The notes under the pieces: model-generated
Told to the model about the DNA's origin: nothing
Database searches by the model: none
What the model saw: only the letters and a program-made list of their open reading frames with translations
Assembly (NCBI GenBank): GCA_965229885.1
Contig: CBDDJX010000002.1
Location: 186,001-250,000, forward strand
Source of the DNA: DATLLJ01 sp965229885
GTDB lineage: Bacteria; Acidobacteriota; Vicinamibacteria; Vicinamibacterales; CAVVIG01
Direction of reading: 5' to 3'
DNA length: 64,000 bases
Shown here: positions 36,415-45,399 of the stretch, piece by piece
How positions within the stretch are numbered: the stretch's first letter is position 1
Layout of the letters: each line of letters opens with the position of its first letter
Position numbers and translations under genes: made by a program

Positions 36415-36605
36415 ACTAGGTCGACACCGCTGATTGAATCCCCATTAGGGCCATGACATGAGGTGCACTCAGCCGCATAGAGCGTCGTCCCGGCCGTGAT
36501 GTCGGTCTGAGTATATTGGCCAGCCCGATCTTGAGCGCCCGGCTGCCCGCTTGACGCGACCACGAAAAGCACAAGGAGGCAGCACCATCCAAACGTAATG
36601 CGCAT
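36415..36605 (-). pseudogene. c-type cytochrome, N-terminal fragment
   Basis: From ATG 36605 a signal peptide (MRITFGWCCLLVLFVVASSG) precedes TAGTTLYAAECTSCHGPNGD, with the haem-binding CTSCH. After SGVDL the frame enters IS630 sequence. The Met ligand and the rest of the haem domain are lost. Confidence 0.75.
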
Positions 36606-36749
36606 ATTCAGACAGGCTCGCTTGCGACTGACCCGGGATTGCCACTTTGCCGCCCGGATGAAGACCCTGATGCTACACGTCCGCCGAACGTGGCTCAAGC
36701 TTTCTTGTCAAGTCGGTCGCGGTCTAGAGTCGTGGCGCGGCAGAGTCAC

Positions 36750-36947
36750 CAGGCGCCCGCCCGGAGCACGGTACTGGTGCGCGAGGCGATCACGGGTGCG
36801 ATTGAGATGCGGTATCGGGGGCGGTTGATGCGGTGGACGGAGATTCCGGCACCGCCGCCTCGACCGCCCCTGATGCCGACAGCCGCCCGCGCCGCGACTG
36901 GGGGCCGCAGCGCCGATCACCCGTGGCGCCGCGGGTTCGACGAGTGA
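36750..36947 (+). pseudogene. transposase C-terminal remnant (family uncertain)
   Basis: The plus frame reads VLVREAITGAIEMRYRGRLM then RWTEIPAPPPRP, ending ADHPWRRGFDE. The pattern 'x-IxxRYRGRxxRWxEI, Pro-rich, DHPWRR' is typical of the tail of integrase-type transposases. It is followed by GGGGACATTTCTCTTTCGCG, a sequence that looks like an IS terminus. There is no catalytic part. Confidence 0.4.
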
Positions 36948-37117
36948 CAGCCACGCGCCGTTGAGGGGCCCCACCCCTGGGGCTTGCTCTTTCGGAACGA
37001 AGACGGAACGGGGGAAGGGGACATTTCTCTTTCGCGTTGACATTGAGGAGGAGACCAGTTGTCAGAACGGTGAGGCTGGTGTAACATGTGCGGCTGTTAA
37101 AACAGGAGGTGGATTCC

Positions 37118-37534
37118 ATGAGATCAAGACTCGCCGTTGTCGTTGCCGGAATGGGTGCACTGCTGGTTCTGGCGGCCGCGCCGGTCAGGGCGCATCACGC
37201 CTTTGCGGCGGAGTTCGATTCGAACAAACCCATCAAGTTCAACGCGACCGTCACGAAGATGGAATGGGTGAATCCGCACGTGTGGATCCACGCCGACATA
37301 AAGACGCCGGACGGCAAGGTGGAAAATTGGGCCTTCGAAGCCGGCACCCCGAACGTGCTGTTCCGTCGAGGCTTCACCAAGAATTCGCTACTGCCCGGCA
37401 CCGAGATTGTCGTGGATGGCTATCAGGCGAAGGACGGTTCCCGCCGGGCAAACGGCAGGAACCTGACGCTTCCCGACGGCACAACGCTGTTCCTCGGCTC
37501 GTCCGGCACGGGCGCCCCTAATGAACTGAAGTAG
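37118..37534 (+). CDS. DUF6152 family exported protein
   Basis: The 138-residue protein has a signal peptide ending PVRAHHAF and the family sequence FNATVTKMEWVNPHVWIHAD and WAFEAGTPNVLFRRG. DUF6152 proteins are small periplasmic beta proteins of unknown function, common next to the PDLQG family in Acidobacteria. AGGAGGTGG seven bases before ATG 37118 is a strong ribosome site. It is one of few intact genes in the 31-42 kb region. Confidence 0.88.
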   Translation: MRSRLAVVVAGMGALLVLAAAPVRAHHAFAAEFDSNKPIKFNATVTKMEWVNPHVWIHADIKTPDGKVENWAFEAGTPNVLFRRGFTKNSLLPGTEIVVDGYQAKDGSRRANGRNLTLPDGTTLFLGSSGTGAPNELK

Positions 37535-37742
37535 TAAGCACGACACGCTCGTCTGAAGCCAGGCGGACGAATGACCCGCCGACGCGCGACTCATTCCGTC
37601 GCGCTGGCGGAGCATTGTTCCTGAGAGGCCGGTTGTGAAATTAGCCTGAATAATTCACGAGTGAGCGAGTTTCACTGAAACACAAACGCCCCCGCGTGGG
37701 TACTGCGCTGTTGACAGGACGGCGTGTCCCCATACGGAGGCG

Positions 37743-38497
37743 ATGGTGTTGACCGAGCCGACGATAGCACAGACTGTTTTCTTTCCGGACCTGGCGGATC
37801 GGCCCCTGGTCGCCACCTTTGATCAGCCCCACGCGAGTTCGGACGGCGGGGCGATCGTGCTCAAAGCCGCCGACCGACAGCTGGGCCTGCTGGCCGCCCT
37901 TGACCGCGACGGTCCCCGATGCGCGCGCGTCGGCGCGCGTGACGCCCGGCGTCGGCGATCTGCGCGCGCGGCGCGTCTTCGCGATCGCGTGTGGGCATCC
38001 CGACGGCAATGACGCCGACCGGCTCGCCGACGATCCCAGCCACAAACTGCTGCTGGGGCGCGACCCGATTGACGGCCGCCGCTTGGCGTCGCCGTCGACG
38101 ATCTCGCGCTTCGAGCGCACGGCCGCCCCCCGGATGCTGCTGCAGATGGGGACGGCGCTCGCCGACACCGTGATTGCCCGGCATCGCCGCCGCCGGCGCG
38201 GCGTCCGCCTCATCACGATCGACCTCGATGTCACCGAAGACCAGACCCACGGCGCGCAGCAACTCACCTTAACTTTAATGGCTTCTACGACCACTGGTGT
38301 TCTCTGCCACTCGTCGCCAGCCTGACATTTGACGACGAGGCGCTGCAATATCTCGTCGCCGCGATCCTCCGCCCGCGCAACGCGGTGGGCACGGCCGGCG
38401 GTGGCGCCGCTGCGGGCGATCGTCGCCACGACGCAGGACACGGCGACGACCTATGCGGAGGCGGCCGATCAGGCGGCGGCCGCGTGTCGAGCCATAA
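37743..38497 (+). pseudogene. IS1380-family transposase, frameshifted and truncated
   Basis: The frames give FFPDLADRPLVATFDQPHAS, DGGAIVLKAADRQLGLLAAL, DLRARRVFAIACGHPDGND, DDPSHKLLLGRDP, LITIDLDVTEDQTHGAQQLT and, shifted again, FNGFYDHWCSLPLVASLTFD. This is the N-terminal 60% of an IS1380 transposase. It is cut at about 38498 by the ISNCY-like element, and the remainder is not found beyond that element. Confidence 0.75.
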
Positions 38498-39748
38498 GTA
38501 AGTGTTACCGGGCGGCGCGTCGTCGCGCCATATTTGGTGTTACCGACGGGGAGAGGTCTTTGAGCGACAGGGCCGCGGAGACCCACGCGGTCTTTGCGTG
38601 TGTCTCCGCGGCCCCCGCCGTCGAGGGCACCAGCCCGCGCCGATGATTCGCGAGGGCATAGACCCGCGCGAGCTTGCGGTCAATGCGCGCCGCGAGCGCG
38701 AACGGATCGAGCCGGTCCCGCTGGCGCACGAGCGCCACCACCTTCGCGGCGTGGGCCTGCGGGCAGGCCTGGACGCGCTCCAACGGGGTCTGCGGCGCGT
38801 CGTAGTACCGGCGCCGGCGGGCGCCGATGCGTTCTTTGCGCTGGAGTTGCACCGACGGCAGAAAGAGATTCTGCAACAGCCGCAGGTCGGCCTACACATC
38901 GTTCATCGCTGCGAGGGCCCCCGCCGAGTCATACCGCACATAGCCCATCAGCTTCCGGACGTGGGTCCAGTTCTTTTGTTCGATATGCGCGTTGTCGTTC
39001 TTCTTGTACGGCCGCCCCCCGCGCAAGTGGTCGAGCCGTTCCTGGACCCGGACCTGACTTTTCCTCATGACGGCGCCGTGTTCGACCCAGGTGGTCTGAA
39101 TGTCGGTGAGATTCAGCGTATGGAGGAAGTCCCCATCGGCGCGGTCGCCCGAGTGACTCACCAGGTCCACCTCGGTGAAGCCGGGCTCGGTGACGTCCCA
39201 GTGATCGGTCTTGCCCAGAATGTGGTGCTTCAACAGCGGGCCGGGTTTGGTGCGCCCATACAGCCGTCAGCGGATCGTGCGCTGGTCGGGCGCCAGCAGG
39301 CGATCGATCTGGCGCGGGCTGATGGTGCGCACCTTCGCTTCGGTGGCGGGCGACACCGCGAGGCGGCGGCGGGCCCACGGCAGCCACGTCGGCAGCAGGG
39401 CCTTCAGGCGGCGGGCCCACGGATCGCCCGCCGCGACCCAGACCGCCCGGAGTGCCCGCACCCCCGCGGCGTCATAGCGCGTGGGTCGGCCCCGACGCGG
39501 GCCCCGCGGGGGCCGCACGGCTGGCCGCCGCCAGGCCCGAATGATCGCCTTCCGATGGTAGCCCGTCACCGTCACCGCCTCTGTGAGCACGCGCCCCTTC
39601 TTCGTCCGCGAGGCCCCCACGTACCGGTCCCGCATCGGCGCCAAATACTCCGGCCTTGCCTGTGGTCCCACGCGGGTGCCCTCCTGTGGCACACCCGCTT
39701 GGGTAACACCCTTTAGGGCGCGACGATCTTTCCTTCGGTCACACTTAC
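38498..39748. mobile_element. ISNCY-like element, internally deleted
   Basis: The ends are inverted repeats of about 46 bases: the left begins TAAGTGTTACCGGGCGG (38499) and the right, reverse complemented, begins TAAGTGTGACCGAAGG (from 39747). They match at about 33 of 46 positions, including TCGTCGCGCC and GGTGTTACC. The element carries one damaged transposase gene on the minus strand. It sits inside IS1380 sequence. Confidence 0.75.
38505..39635 (-). pseudogene. ISNCY-like (integrase core) transposase lacking the second catalytic Asp region
   Basis: From ATG 39635 it reads MRDRYVGASRTKKGRVLTEA, VTVTGYHRKAIIRAWRRP and IDRLLAPDQRTIR. After a shift it continues TDHWDVTEPGFTEVDLVSHS, DGDFLHTLNLTDIQTTWVE, GGRPYKKNDNAHIEQKNWTH and QNLFLPSVQLQRKERIGARR. 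Between QVRVQERLDHL and GGRPYKK about 40 residues expected to contain the DSDNG active-site strand are missing. The first Asp and the Glu (AHIEQ) are present. It is catalytically dead. Confidence 0.75.
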
Positions 39749-39809
39749 CATGGCGCGATACGGGCCGCTGCCCCTTTGCTGATACTCTGTTCAAATGGAG
39801 ACCCCCGCA

Positions 39810-40748
39810 ATGCGAAACCGTTTCAACCGCTCGACGACTCTGATTGCGGGCGCAGCCACGCTCGCCATCTTCGGACTTGCCGCGACGATGGCGATTGGCC
39901 AGGCCAGTCGGCCCGCCATGACCGTGGACGGCAAGCCCAACATGAATGGCATTTGGCAGGTGACCACGACGGCGAATTGGGACCTGTTGGCGCACGCGAT
40001 GCGCCCGGCGGTCGCGCAACGCGGCGTGTATCCGGACGTCCAGGTCCTCGCCGCTCCAGTGCTGGCGCTCGGCACGGTCGGTGGCGTTCCCCCGGGACCC
40101 GGCGTGGTCGAGGGCAACGTGATTCCGTACAAGCCCGAGGCCGCCGCGAAGAAGAAGGAGAACGGTGAACGCTGGTTGGACCGCGACCCGGAAGTCCGGT
40201 GCTATCAGCCCGGAATCCCGCGGGCGATGTACCTGCCGTATCCATTCCAGATCGTGCAGAGCACGAACAAGATTCAGATGGCCTTCGCGTTTGCCAACGC
40301 CAGCCGGACGATTCACCTCGATCCGGTGAACCCGCCGCCGGCCGATACGTGGATGGGACACTCGGTCGGCCGCTGGGACGGCAACACGCTGGTCGTCGAC
40401 GTCTCACATTTCAACGACCGATCCTGGCTGTCGAGGTCCGGAGACTTCCACAGCGATGCGCTCCGTCTCGTCGAGCGCTTCACGCCTCTGTCCCCTGACG
40501 CTCTGCGCTACGAGGTCACGGTCGAGGATCCGCAGGTGTTCACGCGCCCCTGGAAGATGAGCATGGTCCTCTATCGTCAGCTCGAAGAGAACGCGACGCT
40601 GATCGATTACCGCTGCGTCGAGATGGTCGAGGAGACCTTCCTCGGCCATCTTCGCAAGGAGCCGCTCGTCAAGCGCTGGGAGGGCGACACGATGATCATC
40701 GACATCACCCGCAAGGTCCCGCCCGGCGACAAAGTCTACGAGCGGTAG
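39810..40748 (+). CDS. secreted protein related to the PDLQG family (NMNGIW variant)
   Basis: A signal peptide (LIAGAATLAIFGLAATMAIG) is followed by GKPNMNGIWQV in place of PDLQGIW, then VGRWDGNTLVVDVSHFNDR, DALRLVERFTPLSPDALRYE and VTVEDPQVFTRPWKM. It shares the C-terminal half with the family but lacks the NGPEDR and CHEGNYG blocks. GGAG nine bases upstream favours ATG 39810 over ATG 39795. Function is unknown. Confidence 0.8.
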   Translation: MRNRFNRSTTLIAGAATLAIFGLAATMAIGQASRPAMTVDGKPNMNGIWQVTTTANWDLLAHAMRPAVAQRGVYPDVQVLAAPVLALGTVGGVPPGPGVVEGNVIPYKPEAAAKKKENGERWLDRDPEVRCYQPGIPRAMYLPYPFQIVQSTNKIQMAFAFANASRTIHLDPVNPPPADTWMGHSVGRWDGNTLVVDVSHFNDRSWLSRSGDFHSDALRLVERFTPLSPDALRYEVTVEDPQVFTRPWKMSMVLYRQLEENATLIDYRCVEMVEETFLGHLRKEPLVKRWEGDTMIIDITRKVPPGDKVYER

Positions 40749-40769
40749 GAATTCTTAGAACCGCATCAG

Positions 40770-41924
40770 TTACTCGGTGGCGCCACCGGTGGCGTTGTCC
40801 TGAAGCGCCGGATCGGGTCCCCGACCTTCTGCGAAGGCTTTCTCCGCCGCGCGCGTGTTGGCGAGCATGCCGAGCAGGCCGTAATTCCCTTCGTGGCAGC
40901 CACCCTCGTAGACCATGTTCAGCTGGTCGCTGTTCTTCGTCAGCTCCTGCGCTGCGGTCCAGGGGGCCGTCCACGTCGTCGGATCCTCCATCGTGACCTG
41001 GAACGAGAGCGTGTTCGCATCCATACGCTTATAGCGTTCGACGAGATGCAGGTTCTCACGCGAGCCTCGGAATTCCGTCCTGTCGCTGAAGTTCGTGACG
41101 TCGACGACGAGCGTGTCGCCTTCCCAGCGACCAATCGAGTCGCCGTGGTACAGACGGATGTCGTTGGGCTGGTGCGGACGGTTCGTGATCGGGACGATCC
41201 GGCTGAACCCCGACCCTTGACCGATGTCGTAGTAGATGGCGACGGCGTCAGGCGACTGAACGATGCGCGCCACGCCGCCGTACGACCCGACCCGGAGCAG
41301 CACGGGCAGGCCGTTTCCGAGGCAGCGCTCCGGGCCACCGCGATCCTCTGGTCCATCCGAACGATTCATGCGGTCCAGGTTGTAGTCGGGCGACGGCTCG
41401 GATCTCCTCGGCGAGATCGGTCCCGGCCTTCCGCCGGAAGTGCCTTGCAGCAGGGCGGCCAGATACTCCCGCTTGTCGGCAATCCGCTTCGCCGCCCCCG
41501 GCGTGAAAGCGGGAACTCTCCCGTCCGGCGGATCGATGATCTGGGAGGTGCGCCGGCTGATCTCCGTGGGCTTGTCGCCGAACCAGTGCTCGTTGTAGGC
41601 GCGGGCCACGTCCTTCTCAGTGCCGATGGCGTTCTTCCCCGCGACCGTGCGGCTGTCGCGGCCCGGACGCTTGTTGCGTGCGAGGAGATCCTGTTCGGCT
41701 TTCGCGTATTCCGCGTCGGTCAGTAGCTGTCTCGTACCGAACTCTTTGGGTCGCTCCAGCGGCACGACGACCGGGTTGTTCCAGATGCCCTGCAGGTCAG
41801 GCGCCCCCCATGCCGTGCGGAGGCCGGCCTGGGCCTGCCCGGCGATCGTGGCTGGTAACGTCATCGACACGAGGATGATCAGCGCGAGCGCACCCAGCAA
41901 CGCAAGACGGCTTCTCATTCTCAT
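40770..41924 (-). CDS. secreted protein of the PDLQG(I/V)W family
   Basis: ATG 41924 starts a signal peptide (LALLGALALIILVSMTLPAT). All family motifs are present: WGAPDLQGIWNN, PPDGRVPAFTPGA, RSDGPEDRGGPERCLG, IVQSPDAVAIYYDIGQGSG, GRWEGDTLVVDVTNFSDR, SRENLHLVERYKRMD, TMEDPTTWTAPW and CHEGNYGLLG. It is convergent with the NMNGIW variant, 21 bases apart. Function is unknown. Confidence 0.82.
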   Translation of the reverse strand: MRMRSRLALLGALALIILVSMTLPATIAGQAQAGLRTAWGAPDLQGIWNNPVVVPLERPKEFGTRQLLTDAEYAKAEQDLLARNKRPGRDSRTVAGKNAIGTEKDVARAYNEHWFGDKPTEISRRTSQIIDPPDGRVPAFTPGAAKRIADKREYLAALLQGTSGGRPGPISPRRSEPSPDYNLDRMNRSDGPEDRGGPERCLGNGLPVLLRVGSYGGVARIVQSPDAVAIYYDIGQGSGFSRIVPITNRPHQPNDIRLYHGDSIGRWEGDTLVVDVTNFSDRTEFRGSRENLHLVERYKRMDANTLSFQVTMEDPTTWTAPWTAAQELTKNSDQLNMVYEGGCHEGNYGLLGMLANTRAAEKAFAEGRGPDPALQDNATGGATE

Positions 41925-41989
41925 TTCTCGCCCCCCCCCTACTTCGATCCTCCTTGCTGATCCCTTGCTTGCTTCGCGCGGGCACGATA

Positions 41990-42175
41990 GTAGCACCGAT
42001 GCCCCCTGGGAGGATGGGCGAATACTCGCCCATCCTCTCGCGTGTCCACCAGACGCCGTCGCGTCGCCGTGCCTCCGCATCGGAGAACCGATAGCGATAC
42101 AACACGCCCCGCAGGTATCTCGGCTTCCGTCCCTCGAACGGGTCCCGTTCGAGCAGTCTCAGGACCCCGCTGTCG
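41990..42175 (-). pseudogene. lipase maturation factor family, C-terminal fragment
   Basis: The minus frame reads SGVLRLLERDPFEGRKPRYL, RGVLYRYRFSDAEARRRDGV and WWTRERMGEYSPIL. This is the characteristic end of LMF1-like membrane proteins (PRY.R..LY.YRF......G.WW.RE..G.Y.P). Nothing of the transmembrane region survives. Confidence 0.55.
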
Positions 42176-42180
42176 GCTTC

Positions 42181-42405
42181 GAGCAACCGGACGCCTGGGA
42201 ACTCGTCGTCAACAAGCAGACGGGCCAATGGGGCCTCGACTACGCCGCAGCCCAGGATCTCGGTCGCGTGAAGATGACCATGGCCAAGTCGCCGGCGCCC
42301 ATCGAACGCCTGAAGTGGGTACTCACCGACAAAGGCAACGGCAAGGGTGAGCTGCGATTGGAGTGGGAAGACCGCGTGGCCACCGTTCCGATGACCGTGA
42401 GATAA
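42181..42405 (+). pseudogene. DUF2911 protein, C-terminal fragment
   Basis: The plus frame reads DAWELVVNKQTGQWGLDY, AAQDLGRVKMTMAKSPAPIE and GELRLEWEDRVATVPMTVR, ending at 42405. This is the last 75 residues of a DUF2911 exported protein; the N-terminal half and the signal peptide are missing. It lies back to back with the LMF fragment. Confidence 0.65.
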
Positions 42406-42842
42406 GGGACGGGGCGGACCTCCATCGCTCGTCGGGTCTCACCATCACGAGCGACGATTCTCACCTGATATCAAATCTGCTCACACCCAGTCATCATTGA
42501 CCTTCAGGGAACACGCACGCCTCTTGCCGAGTCGTCGGCGAGGGCGTCAGGCGCCGGAGGTGCCGGTGGCGCAGTGGTCAGTTTCAGGCCTGTTCGTGTA
42601 ATAGCGACAATTAAGTTTGTCATATCAATAGTTATGGACAGTAATGCCTGTAGGCTAGGAAGTCGCTCCTTCCAGTGCGGCGCGCGCTTTCAGGCATTTT
42701 CCGAGCAAGTGCTGACGCCACCCACCCGCCCGCCGTCGTGGCGCAAGTGGCGCTGGCCTTGTAACATGGCCGTCCATCAGCGCCAGCCACACGTCACCCG
42801 AGCACTGTTCGCGGCGCATTCACGCAACGCTGAGGAGGGGCG
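42406..42842. other. long untranslated region upstream of amt
   Basis: No gene is supported in these 437 bases. The stretch 42597-42650 is AT-richer than its surroundings. A sigma-54-like sequence lies at 42748-42762. The sequence just before ATG 42843 has GAGGAGGGG as ribosome site. Confidence 0.5.
42748..42762 (+). promoter_or_regulatory. candidate sigma-54 promoter of amt
   Basis: TGGCGCTGGCCTTGT resembles the -24/-12 consensus TGGCACGnnnnTTGC with correct spacing and the essential GG. The -12 GC is GT here, so the site is imperfect. Placement about 80 bases before amt fits nitrogen control. Confidence 0.3.
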
Positions 42843-44213
42843 ATGAGACGAAAGATCACGGTTGCAACATTGTTCGCACTGGCTATGGCGACGCCCGGCA
42901 TCGCGCACGCCGCGATTGACCCTGAAACGAAGGTAGCGCTCGACACGCTCTGGGTGCTGGTGACCGCGTTCCTCGTGTTCTGGATGAACGCGGGGTTCGC
43001 GATGCTGGAGAGCGGCCTCTGTCAGGCCAAGAACGCCGTCAACATCCTTGCGAAGAACTTCATCGTCTTCGCCGCGTCGTCGGTGGCGTTCTGGGTGATT
43101 GGGTTCGGCCTCATGTTCGGCAATGGCACCAGCTTGATCGGGATGAATGGCTGGCTGCTGCACGGCGCTGACAACAGCCCCGCCATGGGTGACGCCTACG
43201 GCGGCGTATTCGCGTCGCTCAATTGGACCGGCGTGCCGCTATATGCGAAGTTCCTGTTCCAGCTGGTTTTCGCCGGAACGGCAGCGACGATTGTGAGCGG
43301 CGCCGTGGCCGAACGCGTCAAATTCATCGCCTTTATTCTGTTTTCCTTCGTCCTGGTCAGCGTGATCTATCCACTGGGCGGCCACTGGGCGTGGGGCGGC
43401 GGCTGGCTCGCCACACTGAGCACGCCCTTCGCGGATTTCGCGGGCTCGACCGTCGTTCACAGCACAGGCGGATGGGCGGCGTTGGCCGGCGTTCTCGTCC
43501 TGGGTCCGCGCATCGGCAAGTACATGCCGGATGGCGCCGTCAGACCGATCCCCGGACACAACATGACCTCGGCAACCCTCGGCACGCTGATCCTGTGGCT
43601 CGGCTGGTTCGGGTTCAATCCGGGCAGCACGATGGCGGCCGATCCAGCGGCGATCTCCCTAATCGCACTCAACACGAGCATGGCCGCGGCAGCGGGTTGC
43701 CTCGCCGCGACAGCGGTGGCCTGGATGCTGTTGGGCAAGCCGGACCTCAGCATGGTTCTGAACGGCACGCTCGCGGGACTGGTTGCAATCACAGCGCCCT
43801 GCGCCTTCGTCAGCGTCGGCAGCTCGGTCCTTATCGGCCTGCTTGCCGGCGTGATCGTCGTCTACGCCGTGCTGTTCTTCGACCGAGTGAAGATCGACGA
43901 TCCCGTCGGCGCGCTCAGCGTCCATCTTGTCAACGGCGTGTTCGGCACGCTCGCCGTTGGCTTGTTCGCGACTGACGGCGGCTTGTTCTTCGGAGGCGGA
44001 TTCGCCAAGACGACGTCGCAGCTTATCGGCATCGGCGCCGTGGGCGTGACGACGTTCGTGCTGAGTCTCGCGGTTTGGCTCGCTCTCAAGGCGACCATCG
44101 GTATCCGCGTGTCCCGGGAGGAAGAACTCGAAGGCCTGGACATTGGCGAGCATGGGATCGAGGCGTACACCGGCTTTGTGCACTCTCAGGAGATGAGTAC
44201 GGAGGTGATCTAG
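42843..44213 (+). CDS. amtB: ammonium transporter (Amt family)
   Basis: The protein has 456 residues with a signal-like first helix and about 11 transmembrane segments. Landmarks are FLVFWMNAGFAMLESGLCQA, DFAGSTVVHSTGGWAALAG (first pore His), LGWFGFNPGS and LSVHLVNGVFGTLAVGLF (second pore His). It conducts ammonium across the inner membrane and is normally gated by PII, which is encoded 3.7 kb downstream in the same direction. The C-terminal tail (EGLDIGEHGIEAYTGF) is the usual PII-contact region. Confidence 0.96.
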   Translation: MRRKITVATLFALAMATPGIAHAAIDPETKVALDTLWVLVTAFLVFWMNAGFAMLESGLCQAKNAVNILAKNFIVFAASSVAFWVIGFGLMFGNGTSLIGMNGWLLHGADNSPAMGDAYGGVFASLNWTGVPLYAKFLFQLVFAGTAATIVSGAVAERVKFIAFILFSFVLVSVIYPLGGHWAWGGGWLATLSTPFADFAGSTVVHSTGGWAALAGVLVLGPRIGKYMPDGAVRPIPGHNMTSATLGTLILWLGWFGFNPGSTMAADPAAISLIALNTSMAAAAGCLAATAVAWMLLGKPDLSMVLNGTLAGLVAITAPCAFVSVGSSVLIGLLAGVIVVYAVLFFDRVKIDDPVGALSVHLVNGVFGTLAVGLFATDGGLFFGGGFAKTTSQLIGIGAVGVTTFVLSLAVWLALKATIGIRVSREEELEGLDIGEHGIEAYTGFVHSQEMSTEVI

Positions 44214-44244
44214 GCCGCGGAGTCGTGTCGAGTCCTGAAACGTC

Positions 44245-44267
44245 GGCGCCGGCACTCTGCCGGCGCC
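44245..44267. terminator. perfect GC hairpin between amt and porin gene
   Basis: GGCGCCGGCA is followed after CTC by its exact complement TGCCGGCGCC: a 10-bp stem with a 3-base loop. There is no long T run (GCTTCAATC follows), so it may be an attenuator or RNA-stability element rather than a full terminator. Confidence 0.6.
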
Positions 44268-44292
44268 GCTTCAATCGTTCGGAGATGTCGAC

Positions 44293-45399
44293 ATGGGCGT
44301 GACGACGATGTGTTTTGAGAAGCTGGGCGCGGGGCTCTGCGCCGGGATTGGGGCCTTGGTGCTACCGGCGTTGATGTCCGGCACGGCGCCGGCGCAGACG
44401 CTCGCCGACCCGCCGGTTGCTGCTGCCGCAGCCGTGTCCGCCGCCCAGGCACCGGCGGGCGCGGGGACGGCCTTCTTCGAGAATACGGAGCTTGGCGGGC
44501 TGGTCGATGCTTACTACGCGTGGTACTCGACGAAGCAACGGGTGTGTTCCATAGCTTCGACACGGCGCACAACCAGTTCCAGTTCACGCTCAGCATGGCG
44601 CAGGTCTGGCTTACCAAGGCGCCTGTGACGGAGTCGCGGATCGGCGGGAAGGTGAAGCTGAACTTCGGTCCGAGGGGCGACCGCCGTCAATTTCGCCGAG
44701 CCGAACAGCGATCTGGTGAACGTCGAGGAAGGGTTTGTCAGTTACCTCGCCCCGGCAGGCAAAGGGCTGCAGTTCGATGTCGGCAAATTCGTCACGACCG
44801 CGGGGGCCGAAGTCATCGAAGCCCAAGGACGACTGGAACTATTCGCGCTCGTTGCTGTTTCAGAATGCGGTTCCGTTCTACCACGTCGGTGTGCGGATGA
44901 CGTATGCCGCGAGCGACAGGGTCACGCTGTTGAGTGGTTTGATCAACGGCTGGAACAACGCAGTTGAGAACAACACGGGTAAGACGGTGATGGGCTCGAT
45001 CATTCTCAAGCCGACGGGCTCGTTCTCGGTCGTCGAGAACTACATTGGCGGCCCGGAGGGGGAGCCTGGCAACGATGACTGGCGTCACCTGAGCGACACG
45101 GTGGTCAGCTATACGGCGTCGCCGACGAGGCCGGCTTCAGCGGCGTGGCACAGAAGATTAAGGAATGCACGTTCACCGTGGAGTTGAAGCCCGCAGACAA
45201 CTTCATGTGGCGTATCGAGTATTGCGGCGACTTCTCGAACGAAGCGGCCTTCATAACGGACAGTGGCACGACAAAGGACCGTCAGCACGAGTTCGTACTC
45301 GGGCTGCTGTACAACTTCAGTACCAAGCAGCAATCGGGGGAGGGCGGGCCCCTGAGCCGGTGTAAGGTTATGGCGGAGGAGACTGCCGCCCGATGGTAA
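44293..45399 (+). pseudogene. outer-membrane beta-barrel porin (BBP2/OmpL-like), multiple frameshifts
   Basis: From ATG 44293 a signal peptide (LGAGLCAGIGALVLPALMSG) precedes a porin read through about five frame segments. They include LGGLVDAYYAWYSTK, VFHSFDTAHNQFQFTLSMAQ, VEEGFVSYLAPAGKGLQFDV, GKFVTTAGAEVIEA, DDWNYSRSLLFQNAVPFYHV and HEFVLGLLYNFSTKQQ. Breaks fall near 44525, 44680, 44825 and 45125. Proteins of this type are 16-strand-like outer membrane porins often found beside amt. The end overlaps glnD by 7 bases. It is broken as written; sequencing error or decay are both possible. Confidence 0.75.
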
